Program-made: the position numbers and the translations under genes | Notes under the pieces: generated by a model | Seen by the model: the letters and a program-made list of their open reading frames with translations, nothing else | The model's database searches: none | Told to the model about the DNA's origin: nothing | Shown here: positions 1-12,099 of the stretch, in pieces | How positions within the stretch are numbered: the first letter of the stretch is position 1 | How the letters are laid out: every line of letters starts with the position of its first letter | NCBI RefSeq assembly: GCF_014851395.1 | Contig: NW_024040707.1 | Coordinates: forward strand, 13,738,187-13,802,186 | DNA: 64,000 nucleotides | Direction of reading: 5' to 3' | DNA from: Micropterus salmoides | Lineage: Eukaryota; Chordata; Actinopteri; Centrarchiformes; Centrarchidae

Positions 1-1400
1 AATGAATTAAATTGTCCCAAACCGTCTGACACACAGTGGCTGTTTCCCGCTTTGCACACCAACCTTGTATTTGCCAACCTAAACCAACTCACAGCAAGCA
101 CAGTCCATTAGTCATGGCAAACTTTGTTTCAAATAGGCTTATTAACAGAAAAACAAAAGCAGAAGGAAACACAGGCTGGCATTACAACAGCCTACAGCCA
201 GTAATCATCAGGATCTGAATCCAAATCAAGAAGTTTGTAAAGGGAAAAATAACACATTAATAAACAAAAAGGTAGAAATAAAAAAATATACTGTTGAAAT
301 TAATATTAAACTTAAAAAATCAAAAGGAAAAAGCATAATGTGGAGAAAAACAAATCAACAGCGGCAACAGTAGGCTAAGTAAGTAGCCTATGAGAAGACG
401 TAGGGGAACTAACAGGACAGAAATAGGAACAATAGACAGTAGAGCATTTTCTAGCAACATGCAGAAAAATATAGGCTACAGAAGAAAGACAAGTGATGAT
501 CATACAACTGTGGACAAGTAGAGGTCTGTGTAAAAAAGTACATTTGACTGTTTGGTTTTATAAGAGCTACTGGGAAGAGCGTCACTTTGTGTTGAAAAGT
601 GGTGGCGACATAAGGGCTCAGATTAGGGGCGTGATGATACACTTGGATCACGAGACATGAGGATGAACAAGAAGAAGAATTAACATTTGGAAATGGTGAG
701 ATTTATGAGCGGGAGTCTGGGGGTCCTCACCCAGAAAATTGGAGCATTAAACACTTAATTTCCTGCATTCTGGAGACATTTTCTTCTCCAATTTATGGTG
801 GAAATGTCTTTTTTATGTAAAGGGAAACATTCAGCTGGGAGGTGACTATTTATAAATATAAAAATACAACATAATATAATGCAGCAATCAGCTGCTTGTT
901 CTTTTTAGCTTAGGTTACTTTTTTTGGACAATGCACATTTGTTTCTTCCATATTTGAATTGCATTGCATGTTTTTTTATTGTGCAAATAAACCTTTCTCA
1001 AAGCATTTTCATTTGTTAGTTAATATTTCTTGGTGCAAGCTATTTTTCAGAACATGTTATGCTTTCAAAAAGTGATGGGGACAAAATCAGCCATTTCAAA
1101 ATGTGGTGGGGACATGTCCCATGCGTCCCCAGTGTAAATGACACCTTTGGCTACTGGACTTATTTAAAGCCATTTTAAATAATGGACATTGACGCCAACT
1201 ACCTCTCAGAAGAAGAAGAAAAAGAAGATGAAGAGACCTCATATAATCCAGCGTGTTGTGAACTCTTTAGATACTGTCTATGGTTGTGAAGCCAGTGTGT
1301 TTCGTGCCATATGTCTCTCTTCTCTTTCCTTACACACTGAATGCTAATCACATGACCAGGCAGGGCTGCTGCTGCTGCTGCAGCTGGTGTTGTCGAGCTG
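1..1400. other. Intergenic DNA upstream of rbsn, no gene seen
   Basis: This stretch is AT-rich and contains only short, unsupported open frames. From about 640 to 1150 it looks like an old interspersed repeat, with a GGGGACATGTCCC-type palindromic motif near 1108-1120 and short GGGGAC/GTCCCC pairs. I recognise the style from fish repeats but cannot name the family. There is no coding similarity I can support. Confidence 0.5.
1364..1386 (+). repeat. Short (CTG)n run in the presumed 5' region of rbsn
   Basis: A run of GCTGCTGCTGCTGCTGCAGC lies about 1.1 kb upstream of the rbsn start codon. A donor-like TTG|GTAAGTAT-type sequence follows near 1449-1456, so the run may lie in a non-coding first exon. 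That exon is inferred only and has no transcript support here. Confidence 0.5.
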
Positions 1401-2475
1401 TCAAAGAAAAGCTTAACTGTCAACCACACAGTTATTGTTGGATTCATTTGTAAGTATACACTATCTGTCGTGTTGCTAAGTCCGCGACTGTTTGTTGTTG
1501 TGATGTTGGAAGTTATTTATCTCCGTGTTTTGAACAACGACATTGCAGAAACGATGTCTAAAGAAAGCGAGACCTGCAGCTAGCGTTCTCGAGCTAACGT
1601 TGCATTCTCTGCTAGGCGGCCAAATATTAAACAATACAACTTTAGCCATTGGTTAGTTAATATGCAAATATCAAATTGGACAGTGCTCGCAGTCAGAAAA
1701 GCAAATACTTGTCGTCTAGTTAGGTTTGGTTTTTTTCCACTGACAACAACCGTGGGTTGTTGATACACAAACTGACTGAGTGGGTTAGCTAGGTATAAAC
1801 TCTTAACGTTAGCTAACGTGACCTGGTAAAAATGTAGCGTTTAAATCTACAGGTTAATTTCAATGTGCACAAGATCAAGAAAACATGTAACGTTAAATAA
1901 CTATAATCATTGTGAAATAATTGATGTGTAAGACTTGTGAAACTCAACACTGTCTGCAGTAACGTTAGCTTGTTGGCTAGAATTTATTTAAAAAAGCATG
2001 CAGCTCTTCAGCAGTGGGTGTAAATCTGAATGTTTGTTTCTTCACTCATGAGAGCAATATAACACGACTGTACAGGTGTAATAACCCCATTTATATTCTA
2101 TATCAAGTTAGAATGTAATATATTTCACCTTCGCAATCCTCTCTGACCTGACACCCCTGCCTCCCATGTTTTACTCACATATAAGTCACAGTGTGTCATT
2201 ACAGGAAATGATGCATTATTCAGTTTGCATAACTTACCAGATATGGTTAAAATTGACATTCTAATCAGAATACATGTTTAAATCTGTGTTGGATTTTTGG
2301 CCAAGTTAGTAAACATTTTAATCCCACAAAGTCTGCTTTGTCCTGCTTTTTAGATTCCCAAGCTTTTCTCTGTTGTGATGGCACTAATATAGGGTGGGTT
2401 TCACACCCTGTGACATGTGGACCGAAGCAAGAATCTCCCATTTTGCATCTCGTCTCCAACAACACAGCCACTGTC

Positions 2476-5400
2476 ATGGCCTCCAGTTATCCACCCCCTT
2501 TTGAGGTCACAGGTGAAGTGAAGGAGGGCTTTCTTTGCCCACTTTGCCTGAAGGACCTTCAGTCATTCTACCAACTCCAAGACCACTACGAAGAGGAGCA
2601 CTCTGGGGATGACCGCCATGTTAGAGGACAGCTCAAAAGTGGGTCCCATTAATTGTACTTGTGGATTCCGCTCACAGCCATAATGGCATTTGAGTCTTAT
2701 CACATCTTGTCACGTAAAACAGAGAAAAAAGAACATTGTACTGTTTAGTTAAGCTAAAAGTCTGTGTGGCTTCATTTAAAAAGCAGTTTTAAAGAGTACA
2801 TCATGAATTTGATTCAAGGGCACTGCAGTGTTAGAGCAGGGGAATTGTTTCCAGGATGATTTGGCAACATATTCTGCTGCTGCTTTTCATGGCAGGACAA
2901 ACAGGAATGTGATAAAATGTAGAGATGAAGAATATATTGATGGGAAACAGAGGCATGCAAGGAGGAATCTAGTTGTTCAATTCAATCATTCATCTGGAAA
3001 TTAGTGGATGTTCTTGTGGACTTGTGGTCCATGTGTATATAATATCCTTTCTGCATTTTCCACACATGGTGGTATTTGTGTCGAATTTTCTTTGTACGCA
3101 GGTTTGGTTCAGAAGGCAAAGAAAGCCAAAGACAAGCTGTTGAAAAGGGATGGAGATGACAGACCGGACACAGGCAGTTATGAGTCCTTCTACTATGGTG
3201 GAGTGGACCCCTACATGTGGGAGCCTCAGGAACTGGGTGAGACTGGAAAACTGGATTGTAAACTCAACCTTTTTGTTTGTTAACTTGGCCTTTTCATATT
3301 TTTTTCACACAAGAGTGACCGAGAAGGCCTTCAAGCAGCCACCACTCTTATCTCCTTCCTCTTTGCTTTTGCAGGAGCAACCAGAAGTCACCTGGACTTC
3401 TTTAAAAAGCACCGGGCAGCCAGGATAGATCACTATGTCATTGAGGTCAATAAGCTCATAATCAGACTGGAAAAGGTGTGCTTACAATAGCAAATCACAC
3501 ATTATTTTCTTCCCACTGCTGTTGAAATTACAGTAAGAATGGCTTAACTGTGCTGACTCATTCACCATGAAAACTGTCATTTCAGTTGACATCGTTTGAC
3601 AGAACCAGCTCAGATGTCGCCAAAATCAGAGGTTTGTCCACGTGTTTTCAATACAAGTCTGACTTTCTCTCTCAGTGTATGTAAATATGATTTATTCATC
3701 ATAAATTAATCATTCTTTTATAGCCATTGAGAAGTCAGTGGTGTCATGGGTGAATGACTCAGATGTCCCCTTCTGTCCCGACTGTGGAAACAAGTTCAAC
3801 ATCCGGAACAGGCGGCACCACTGTCGCCTCTGTGGGTCCATCATGTGTAGGAAGTGCATGGAATTTGTCCCCTTACCTTTGGCTCGTATGTATCAACAAA
3901 CTAGAGGAAGTAATCATATATCTAGTTGAAGTCATGTTGTCTGAGTGCTGTGATATGTTAACATTTTGTCTCTTCACAGAAAAGCTAATTACTGGGACAC
4001 GAGAGGCCCTGTGTGTACCTGGAAGCCCCGTTCAGTCCCAGTCTCCACCAGCAGGAGGTGGCGGTGGAAGCAGTGGGATGGGCTCCAGGAGAGGCAGCAT
4101 CAGCAGCCTGAGCAGCGTTACCTCTATGCTGGAGGATAAGGATGACGAGAAGATTCGCTGCTGTCACCACTGTATGGACACGCTGCTGAAGATACAGCAC
4201 AAGTTGGAAGAGAAGGACCACGTGCCGGATATAGTGAAACTTTACGAGGTTGGCCCATCAAATTATCTCGTAGATGGAAAGAATCACTACATATTTAAAA
4301 ATCTGTCTCTTCCTCTATTGCCTCTAGTGTCGTTCGATGTTTTCTTTTCAAGCTGCCTTGAGTTTACACTGCTGTATCCTTCCCGCCATTCAGTCTTTGT
4401 CTTTGTGATTTCCTGTTGTTCACTTGCTCAAAACTTTTCTTCCTGTCAGAGGCTGAGGATGTGCATGGAGAAGGTGGATGAAAGGGCTCCAGAATACATC
4501 AAAATGGCAGAGTCTCTCAAGTAAGTCACATTTAAAAAATAAATAAATGTAATAAAAAGTTGATTTATAAGCATTTCTGATATGAGGAATAATCTTTGGA
4601 TCTTTGATTTAAGCGACTGTTGCTAAGCCCCATGGCTTTATACTTTCACAGTGCAGGAGAAACCACATACAATCTTGACACTGCTGGTGGACTGAGACTG
4701 GAAGTACAGAAATACTACGAACTAATCGATGCCCTGAGGTAGATGTCAGTCCTAAATGAGTCTTCTGTCATGTTTGTCTTTTTAAAAAAAGATCACACAG
4801 AGTTGTGTGTTTTCTTCTCAGTAAGAGGATTTTAACACTAAGTGCAAAAGATGATCCACCACCGCATCCAAAGGCCCTCCAGCTGCAGAGGATGGTCCGC
4901 TATACAGCCACGCTATTTGTCCAGGTGAGACCAAGTTCAAACAAAAAAGCAGACCCCATTCGGACAGAGGAAATATTACGTGAGGAGGTTGGCAACAACA
5001 TATTTGCCATCCCCGTTTATACCACACGTCATCATTCGAGTCGGCAATTTAGTCACTGGCCAAATACAGGAGCTGGTTCTGTCATAGACAGTGATATGCT
5101 GTGGGACACTGTGATCTTCTTCAGGCTTAGTATTATTTTTTAATAATAATAACATTAGGAATTATTTAGCTGTAACTTCATTATTAACACGGACAGCTGC
5201 ACACTACTATGTTTCTTTTTGAGTGTCGATTAGGCTGTGCTGCTTTCACAGTAAGACTGGGACTTTTGTCTGCAGCAATCTGATATACATGCTGCTGCTC
5301 ACTACACATAAAATCTGTTTAGCTACACAGACAGGTAGACTAGCAAAACAGAATTGCCTTTAACGCGGCACTGCTCATTTGATGAGCTTATCTCGTAAAG

Positions 5401-7126
5401 GTCTCACTTTTTCTTTCCGTAAATGTTTCCACTTTGGTTGTCACGCTGTGAGCTGAGCTGATGAAAGTCAGTAGCAGTAAACACATCTCTATGTTTAAAA
5501 CCTCAGAGGCACACTTTTAAAATGCATAGTTTCTGTCCTGAGTAGACTTAACTTACAGGAAGAGCAGAGGGTTGGTAAGTAATTGGGGCTGTAATTAATA
5601 CAGGGATGGGAGGTAAAAATCTCACACGTACTACACGTGAAATCACCGACCAGCACAGGCAATATTAAAATCCCCCCACCTCCCAGAGAAATAAATCATG
5701 TCCGAATGGGCTGTACAGTATTTCTACAATCATCACCCTGTTACATTTATACAGTACTTCTGTATGTCATGCTCCTTTGATCCTTTCCCTCCCTGAATTC
5801 ACCCATTCTTTGTATTCTCCTTGTTTCAGGAGAAGCTGTTAGGTCTCATGTCTTTACCCACTAAGGAGAAATATGAAGAGCTGAAAGAAAAGAGGAAACA
5901 GGAACAAGAGAAGCGAGTCCAACAAGAGAGACTGGTGAGATTGTGTACTGGTACTTCTGTGTTGAATTTTCATACAATAAAAGTTATTCAACGTTTATTC
6001 ATATATTTTCCCTTCTCAACAGGCAGCCCAGGAGACCCTGAAGAGGAGGCAGGAGTCTGAGAAAAACCGTCCACCTCCCAGTACCAACGGAGAGCTGCCA
6101 CAGCCCCCTAGAGCTCCACGCATGACCAAAGCTGGTGGTTGGTTGCCCTCTGCAGACTCTGTCCATGCACGCAGCGAGCTGGAGGACCCCCTCCTGCAGC
6201 AGATTGAGAACATACAGTCATTCCTTCGTCAGGCACGAGAAGCCAAGAGGACAGACGAGGTAGCCATGTTGGAGGAGAACTTGCGTCAGCTGCAGGATGA
6301 ATATGACCAGCAGCAGACCAGCCTGGCCATCGCACTCTCCCAGAAGCTGGCAGAGGAGGAGAGCTTGCAGCAGGGGGAGTTCCACCGCCTGAAAACACGG
6401 GAAAGGGAGGAGAGGGAGAACTGGGGCCCCACTGTGGGCTCCACCCAGCCTCTCATCACCTGGGATAGGTCTTTGGATATCAGTCCGGCAGGGGGCTTCC
6501 AAGGAGAGGAAGAAACTGCAGCAGAAGACCTGACTCCTAAAGCTGACAGGAGTCCATCCTCTGTAAGAGCGTTCCCTGCTCTCACAAGCCAGGAAGAGTC
6601 ACCTCCCAGGTTGAGGAGCTTAGGGGGGCAGGTAACCCCCCCTGGCGGTGAAGGACAGAACAGCACCCCCCTTAACCCTTTCGATGAGGAGGACTCTACT
6701 CCAATTGAAGAGGATCCATCCAATCCCTTCTTCGAGGACATCAAGAGGGAACACAAAGAAGTAGCCAATGGGAAGAAAGAATACAACCCATTCGATGAAG
6801 ATGATGATGAGCAGGAGGACAAACAGACCGCACCTGGCAACCCCTTTGAGGAGGATGCTGACACTGACACAGGTAACCCTTTTCTGGAGGCTACTGGGAA
6901 TTCTCCAGGAGTCTCGACCAACCCCTTTGACGGGGACAGTGATGACGGGGTTTTGCCCGATGTGGACATGATAGAGGAGGAACTTCTGCTGCAGCAGATT
7001 GACAACATTAGGGCCTACATTTTTGACGCAAAGCTCAGCGGCCGTCTTGACGAGGTGGAGCTCCTGTCACAGAACCTGAGAGAGCTACAGCACACCTTAC
7101 AGGAACAGAAGAGTAAGAAGCACTGA
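2476..7126 (+). CDS. rbsn: Rabenosyn-5 (FYVE-finger Rab4/Rab5 effector)
   Basis: Endosomal adaptor that binds PI3P, Rab4, Rab5 and EHD proteins and drives early-endosome fusion and recycling. Eleven coding exons close in frame: 2476-2638, 3102-3236, 3375-3475, 3586-3631, 3724-3885, 3980-4248, 4450-4520, 4652-4738, 4822-4924, 5830-5934 and 6023-7126. They give 781 aa, against 784 as I recall for human. An N-terminal C2H2 finger (C21, C24, H37, H42) is followed by a FYVE finger with WVNDSDV and RRHHCRLCG at about 157-186. Six NPF motifs, which bind EH domains, sit in an acidic C-terminal region. Two related helical segments (about 468-508 and 731-775, each with LLQQI-N) match the Rab4- and Rab5-binding hairpins. 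The start ATG lies in a 163-nt exon and matches the family N-terminus (MASSYPPPFEVTGEV). No defect is visible. The long last exon carries all NPF motifs. Confidence 0.97.
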
Positions 7127-9485
7127 CACCTTTCCCTCAAAATCCCTCTGACTACCTGCTACTTACCAAGTCCTGCAAGGCTAGCTCACTCTACGTGACT
7201 AATGAGCCCACTGATTCTAGTTTGGGTGAGGTCTGCTGCACCACAAAAAGATTAGGTTAGTCCCAAAACTAAACACATAGTAAAGCTCAGTTGTCTGGAG
7301 TGACTTTGTTCATTTCCAAACATCTTTCTAAACCACTAATCCTGTACAGGGTCACACGGGGCTGGTGCCTATCCCAGCATGCACAATATAAGATATAAGC
7401 CATGTTGTATCAGCGCAAACACAAACAGTGGGAGAATGCAAAATTTTTAATGGGACAGTCAGATGGTTGTTTGAATTGAGTATAGCTGTGGTCTTGTGTC
7501 AGGATGTATGATTAGGCTCTCTGGCAGAAGGCATGAGAAAAGTTGAAATGTAATTATGGCTAAGGGGGAACAAATGAGAGTATAAACACATTATGAAGCG
7601 CATAAATCAATGGATCAACAAATCGTTACAAATTAAGTTAAAAGAGTACTCCACCAATTAAGCAGTCCGAAACATCTCATGATGGACTTTGTTTTTAATT
7701 CAAGGATCAAAATAGATGCATTCTTCTTCCTTGTCAAAACCCCAAAATGCAACTTGACGGTCTGAGATTTGTGTTGCGTTAATAGCGGCTAATGCAGCCT
7801 CAAGCGGGCTACAGAGGTCTGGTAAGCTTCACTCAACTTCGTCACTTCACTCCACACCTTCAGAATAAGTTTCTTTTTTCAAACACGTAGGCTTCAGCCC
7901 CAGCTGATGCCGACTCAAGTGACATCACTAGAGGAAATTCATCACATTTCACACAGCTCCACCTGGAGGCTACAAACTAACTGTTTCACATATACAGCAG
8001 TACTTACCAAGACCGGTAAACAGACTTTGATGTGTAAATTCGGAGTTCCCCTATAATTCCATTGATATTAAAGGAATCTTGTTCTTGTACCTACAACTTT
8101 ACTTTATTAATTATATCAAAGAACCAAACCATGCATTACTGTTCTAACTGGGCCATTAACAACACTCAAAATAACCATCTGATAATTTAATGGGAAACAA
8201 ATCGAATTAGACTTTTATGACCATATTTGGGCAGCATAGAATTTGAAGGAAAGTGTTCATTAAAGTGTTATATATTAAAACGTAATCACAGGCTTAAACT
8301 ACTAATACAGTTGCACCACTTGTCATCAGCAGAGGCTTTGAGCACTCTGTGTCATAGACTTAAAGGAGGGAAGTTAAAGGCACATTACATTACACAGATT
8401 AAAGACATTCTCGTTGCTCCTGTTCCGTAACCGTCACTCGTACTGACCATGATGACGTCAAAAAGGAAAACTGCGCTTAATCTTTAATTGAAGAAGTATT
8501 TGTTTTAACACCTTTTACCACTTGTTTCTGTTTCAGTGGAAGTTGCTTTTTTCTTTAAATGTTTCAAATGAACATGTTAACCTATGGTCCCTGCTAGAGG
8601 ACACTTTGTCTGCATGGTTTAGATGAAAGTCTTAACTGTTGCGGTTTTGCTTCACTAACCATTTTTTTGTGCATTCTGTCATGTTTGTCTTGGCATGGTT
8701 GTATTTTAGATCTTTCTTTTTTTTTTAAGCATCTTTAATGCCACAGTGAGCCAAATGAACAAAGCATTTTACACGTCCAACTGTGCGGCCCCTGAAGGTT
8801 ATGACCTTAATGTTTACAGTGGAACGACTGATCCAACTGAGCACTTGGGTTGCATGATTCATGTCCGCGTTGCCATTGGATGCTGGTCTTTCTATCGGTG
8901 CAGTATGCGTTCGGACATACTAATAAAATCAATCAACATGTTGCTTTTCCTTGCTGCTCGGTCAGGATCTATACTGAGAGCATGTTATCCGTTCAGTGGT
9001 TTCATCTAAGAAGTCCATTCAAAGTTAATACACCCAACACTCGCCATGAACACACTAAAACCAATTTGCGAAGGCACATAGAAACATCAACTAAATTCTT
9101 TGGTCAAAACATTTTAAGGACATTTTTTTTTGTCAGATAAATTAACACTACATGAATGCCATCAAGTATTATCACTCATGCCGCTGCTAAATCATTACAT
9201 GAATTCATCATCGTGCTTTCCTGTCAGTCAGAATGTCCATGTGTCTTTATAGAGACAGAAATGGTGTTTTGTGCAGTCTGTTGATCTCACGCTGCTTATG
9301 TCCACAGATTTTAAGCCAAACATGTCACACTGTAAATGTTTTGTGACGGTGTGAATACCTTGAGAAGCTTCTTAAGTGTGTAAGCAGTTGTTTTTTTCCC
9401 TGCTCATTCGGGTAACACCTCTGCATTTAAAACAATGATTTAGGACTCGCAGACATCAGTTTATTTCCATCTCGGCACCAATAAA
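7127..9485 (+). other. Probable rbsn 3' UTR and flanking DNA
   Basis: After the rbsn stop codon, about 2.35 kb contains no supported coding sequence. The first good AATAAA signal I see on the plus strand in a suitable place is at 9480-9485. The region would therefore be a long 3' UTR, although an earlier cleavage site cannot be excluded. It ends close to the 3' end of the convergent mrps25. Confidence 0.5.
9480..9485 (+). promoter_or_regulatory. Candidate poly(A) signal of rbsn
   Basis: AATAAA is followed by an A-rich then T/G-rich stretch. It is the last plus-strand signal before the convergent mrps25 gene. Assignment to rbsn is inferred from position. Confidence 0.4.
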
Positions 9486-9637
9486 AAAAATTTTGTCTCT
9501 GTAAGATGTTTGCATTTCTTGTTCTTGTCTTAAATCTGGTGACACTGCCTAATCAGTCTCAACTGATCCTGCCTCTTGCATGAAGACATTGCGATTTAGA
9601 TTTCTTTTAGATCTACAGCCACACAGGCAAATTAGTT

Positions 9638-9643
9638 TTTATT
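9638..9643 (-). promoter_or_regulatory. Candidate poly(A) signal of mrps25
   Basis: TTTATT on the plus strand is AATAAA on the minus strand. It lies about 340 bp downstream of the mrps25 stop codon and about 150 bp from the rbsn candidate signal. The two convergent genes would then have closely abutting 3' ends. Confidence 0.4.
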
Positions 9644-9985
9644 TCAGTGTTTACACTATAGTATTGACATTGTGCCAGGTGTAAATTGCATCCAGATGTG
9701 TGGATTCTTCAACAAGGTCACATCATATACAAACACCAGGTCAAGTTATCCAAACCTGGAGCAAAGTATGGTGGGTAGGTTCCTGCTGCTTATGGTGGAT
9801 TGGAAGGTCTCAGGTCAGCCAGTGGTGATCTCACAATGCACACAGCATAGTGGGAACCCATAGTTACACATTTATATCAAATTACGCAATGTGGTAGTCC
9901 TTTTCTGTCATACAAGACCAAAGCGAACATCACAATGCCACAATATCCGGTGAATCTACAACAGTCATCTCTCCTTCTCAGCTTC

Positions 9986-11905
9986 TCACTCCTGCGACGA
10001 CGCCATCTGGGCGCGATATTTGCCCGTCATCTCCTTGGGCAGCGGCGTGGTACCAGGACACGGCACCTGGCCATCCACCTCACAGATACACTCCCTCAGA
10101 CAGTACTTTTTTGGTCCAAAGTTTGCGGGGTTGGAGGCCTGCATCTTGGCTTGAGCCTCTGCTTGTAACACATCTCTGTAAGCAGGGAGGGAGTACAATA
10201 AATGCATTTGTAGATCACTGCAGGAATGGGCCTTTTTTAAGGCAGACATTTGTGATGATTGTGAAATAGCACCCATGTTATCTTTACCTGGTCTTACAGG
10301 CTAAAATTCTATTGATGGATACAGTTTATTAGATAATTGATGTGAAATTTGACAATTATATCCACATAACTCTTAATCTTTGAAAAAAAAAAAAATCAAT
10401 GACCACCAATCACTGTCACATTTTCAGTATCAACATATATAGCCCAAAGTATATATCACCAGCCCTAATCACAAACAAATGTTGTCATGTGGGTGTCATG
10501 AAACATGGTCCACACTGAACTCAAAATAACTCGGAATATCTTACTCAGATTTGCCCAAAATCTTCTTCACATGGTGTGAAATCTGTTTGTAGTCCTTCCC
10601 TTCCACATCCACCAGAACTTGCTCCCCGTCGTCTGCAAAAGAGACAGATCAGCCCAAGCTACATAATCATCATCATCATTATATTAATAATACAGGTTAA
10701 ACGTCAGTGCAGGCTACACACCCAGGTAGAACTTTAAGAACGGGGCTGGTGTCATATTTTTGAACATCATTATTTGGACCCACGGGTTTTTGTACTGAAT
10801 CTGAGGAATATTGAAGAACACAAATTTCCTGCAAAACACAAAGAGAGAGAGAGAAAGTACAAAATTTATGAAGAGCATTTTTTTTTTACTATTATATTAT
10901 TTAACTATATACATACATTCTGTGAGTTGTTATCATTTGAAACACTAATTCAATACAGAATTATACATGTCACTACCGCAGCCATGTCTTTTCAGTTGAA
11001 GGTTGAATTGAGCTTATTTGGGAGAAACAAGTGCTGGTACTTAAAGACCTAACCGTGACTTCTGTGCATGAAATTAGAAGAGACAGCTAGAAGGCTAGAT
11101 AGGAAGAAGACATAATCTGTGGGTTAAATAAACAAAACAAATTAAAGCTGAAACGATACGGGGGACTACCGATGAAAATTAGCACTTTTTAGCTAACTAG
11201 GGTACATTTACATTGTTTTAATGTTGATTAATGTACACTGTCCCCTTTCAAATAAATAAATAAATAAAGATTAGTGGACAATCAACAGAACATTAATTGG
11301 CATCTATTTTCTAATGTCTCATTGATTAGATCTCTGGTTTCAGCTTCTCTAATTTGAAACGTTGGTTTCCTTTGTCTTCTATAATAGGAAACTGAATATC
11401 TATCGGTAGAGTTTTCAGGCTAAACAAGTAATTTGAAGACGTTGGAAATTCTCACGGGCATGTTTTCACTATTTTGTGGACCTAAATTAATGGCCGATTA
11501 ATCCGTTAATCAAGAAAATACTTTACTTTACAATTATACACAATGGAAATAATCATTAAAATAGTCTATGCCACTTTTCATATTGAATAACTTAGCTGAC
11601 TTATGTACATGAATTCTATGAAATATTATGTCAAACTGAGATTGACAGAATTACACACGCACAGAAAACTGGAATAAAAGTGTTGGTGGTGATACTTAAC
11701 ATACTTTAGAGAAATTACATTTTCTGCAGCAGTGTTTAATCTGTAAACGTGTAGCTGTTGTCGGCTCTGACCTTGCTCCGTCGCTGAGCTCTCCATGTGT
11801 GTTGTAATTGACCGTCATGATCTTCACTCTGTTTTTAAAGATGATGTCGCCCTTCTGGAGGTAATCCAGAGTCCTCCTGATGGGAAACCTTCCTTTCATA
11901 GGCAT
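9986..11905 (-). CDS. mrps25: Mitochondrial small ribosomal subunit protein mS25
   Basis: Component of the mitochondrial 28S ribosomal subunit, needed for mitochondrial translation. Four minus-strand exons, 11772-11905, 10722-10828, 10545-10632 and 9986-10175, join in frame to 172 aa, against 173 as I recall for human. The N-terminus MPMKGRFPIRRTLDYLQKGD and the C-terminal block NFGPKKYCLRECICEVDGQV are hallmarks of the family. All introns are GT-AG. The gene is convergent with rbsn, and its 5' end faces the 3' end of nr2c2. The promoter area just upstream is moderately GC-rich and contains a CRE-like TGACGTCG. No truncation or frameshift is seen. Confidence 0.95.
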
Positions 11906-11939
11906 TTTTAAGTCCTCTTTTTTGTCATTTAAAAAACAC

Positions 11940-12020
11940 CGTTTGAAAACCCACCGCTGCGCCTGCCCAGAACCGCACAGCTAACGGAGAGGCGCCTTTT
12001 CATGACGTCGAAAGTCGTCA
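11940..12020 (-). promoter_or_regulatory. mrps25 promoter region with a CRE-like site
   Basis: The 100 bp upstream of the mrps25 ATG holds a GC-rich patch (CGCTGCGCCTGCCC at about 11954-11967, resembling half of an NRF-1 site) and TGACGTCG at 12003-12010, a near-consensus CREB/ATF element. Such sites are usual in promoters of nuclear-encoded mitochondrial genes. Function is inferred. Confidence 0.4.
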
Positions 12021-12099
12021 ACCGAGGAGCGACCGTAGTTGGTTGTTTCCTGCATGCATCTATTTATCTGTCTACCAGCGTAGCACTGAAAGATAAAGA

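Noticed and set aside
3754..4524. 256-codon plus-strand open frame across rbsn exons 5-7
   Set aside because: It reads through the FYVE exon in the wrong frame and across two introns. The rbsn exons explain the region in their own frames.
6286..7008. 240-codon antisense open frame
   Set aside because: It is a shadow of the rbsn last exon and has no family motif.
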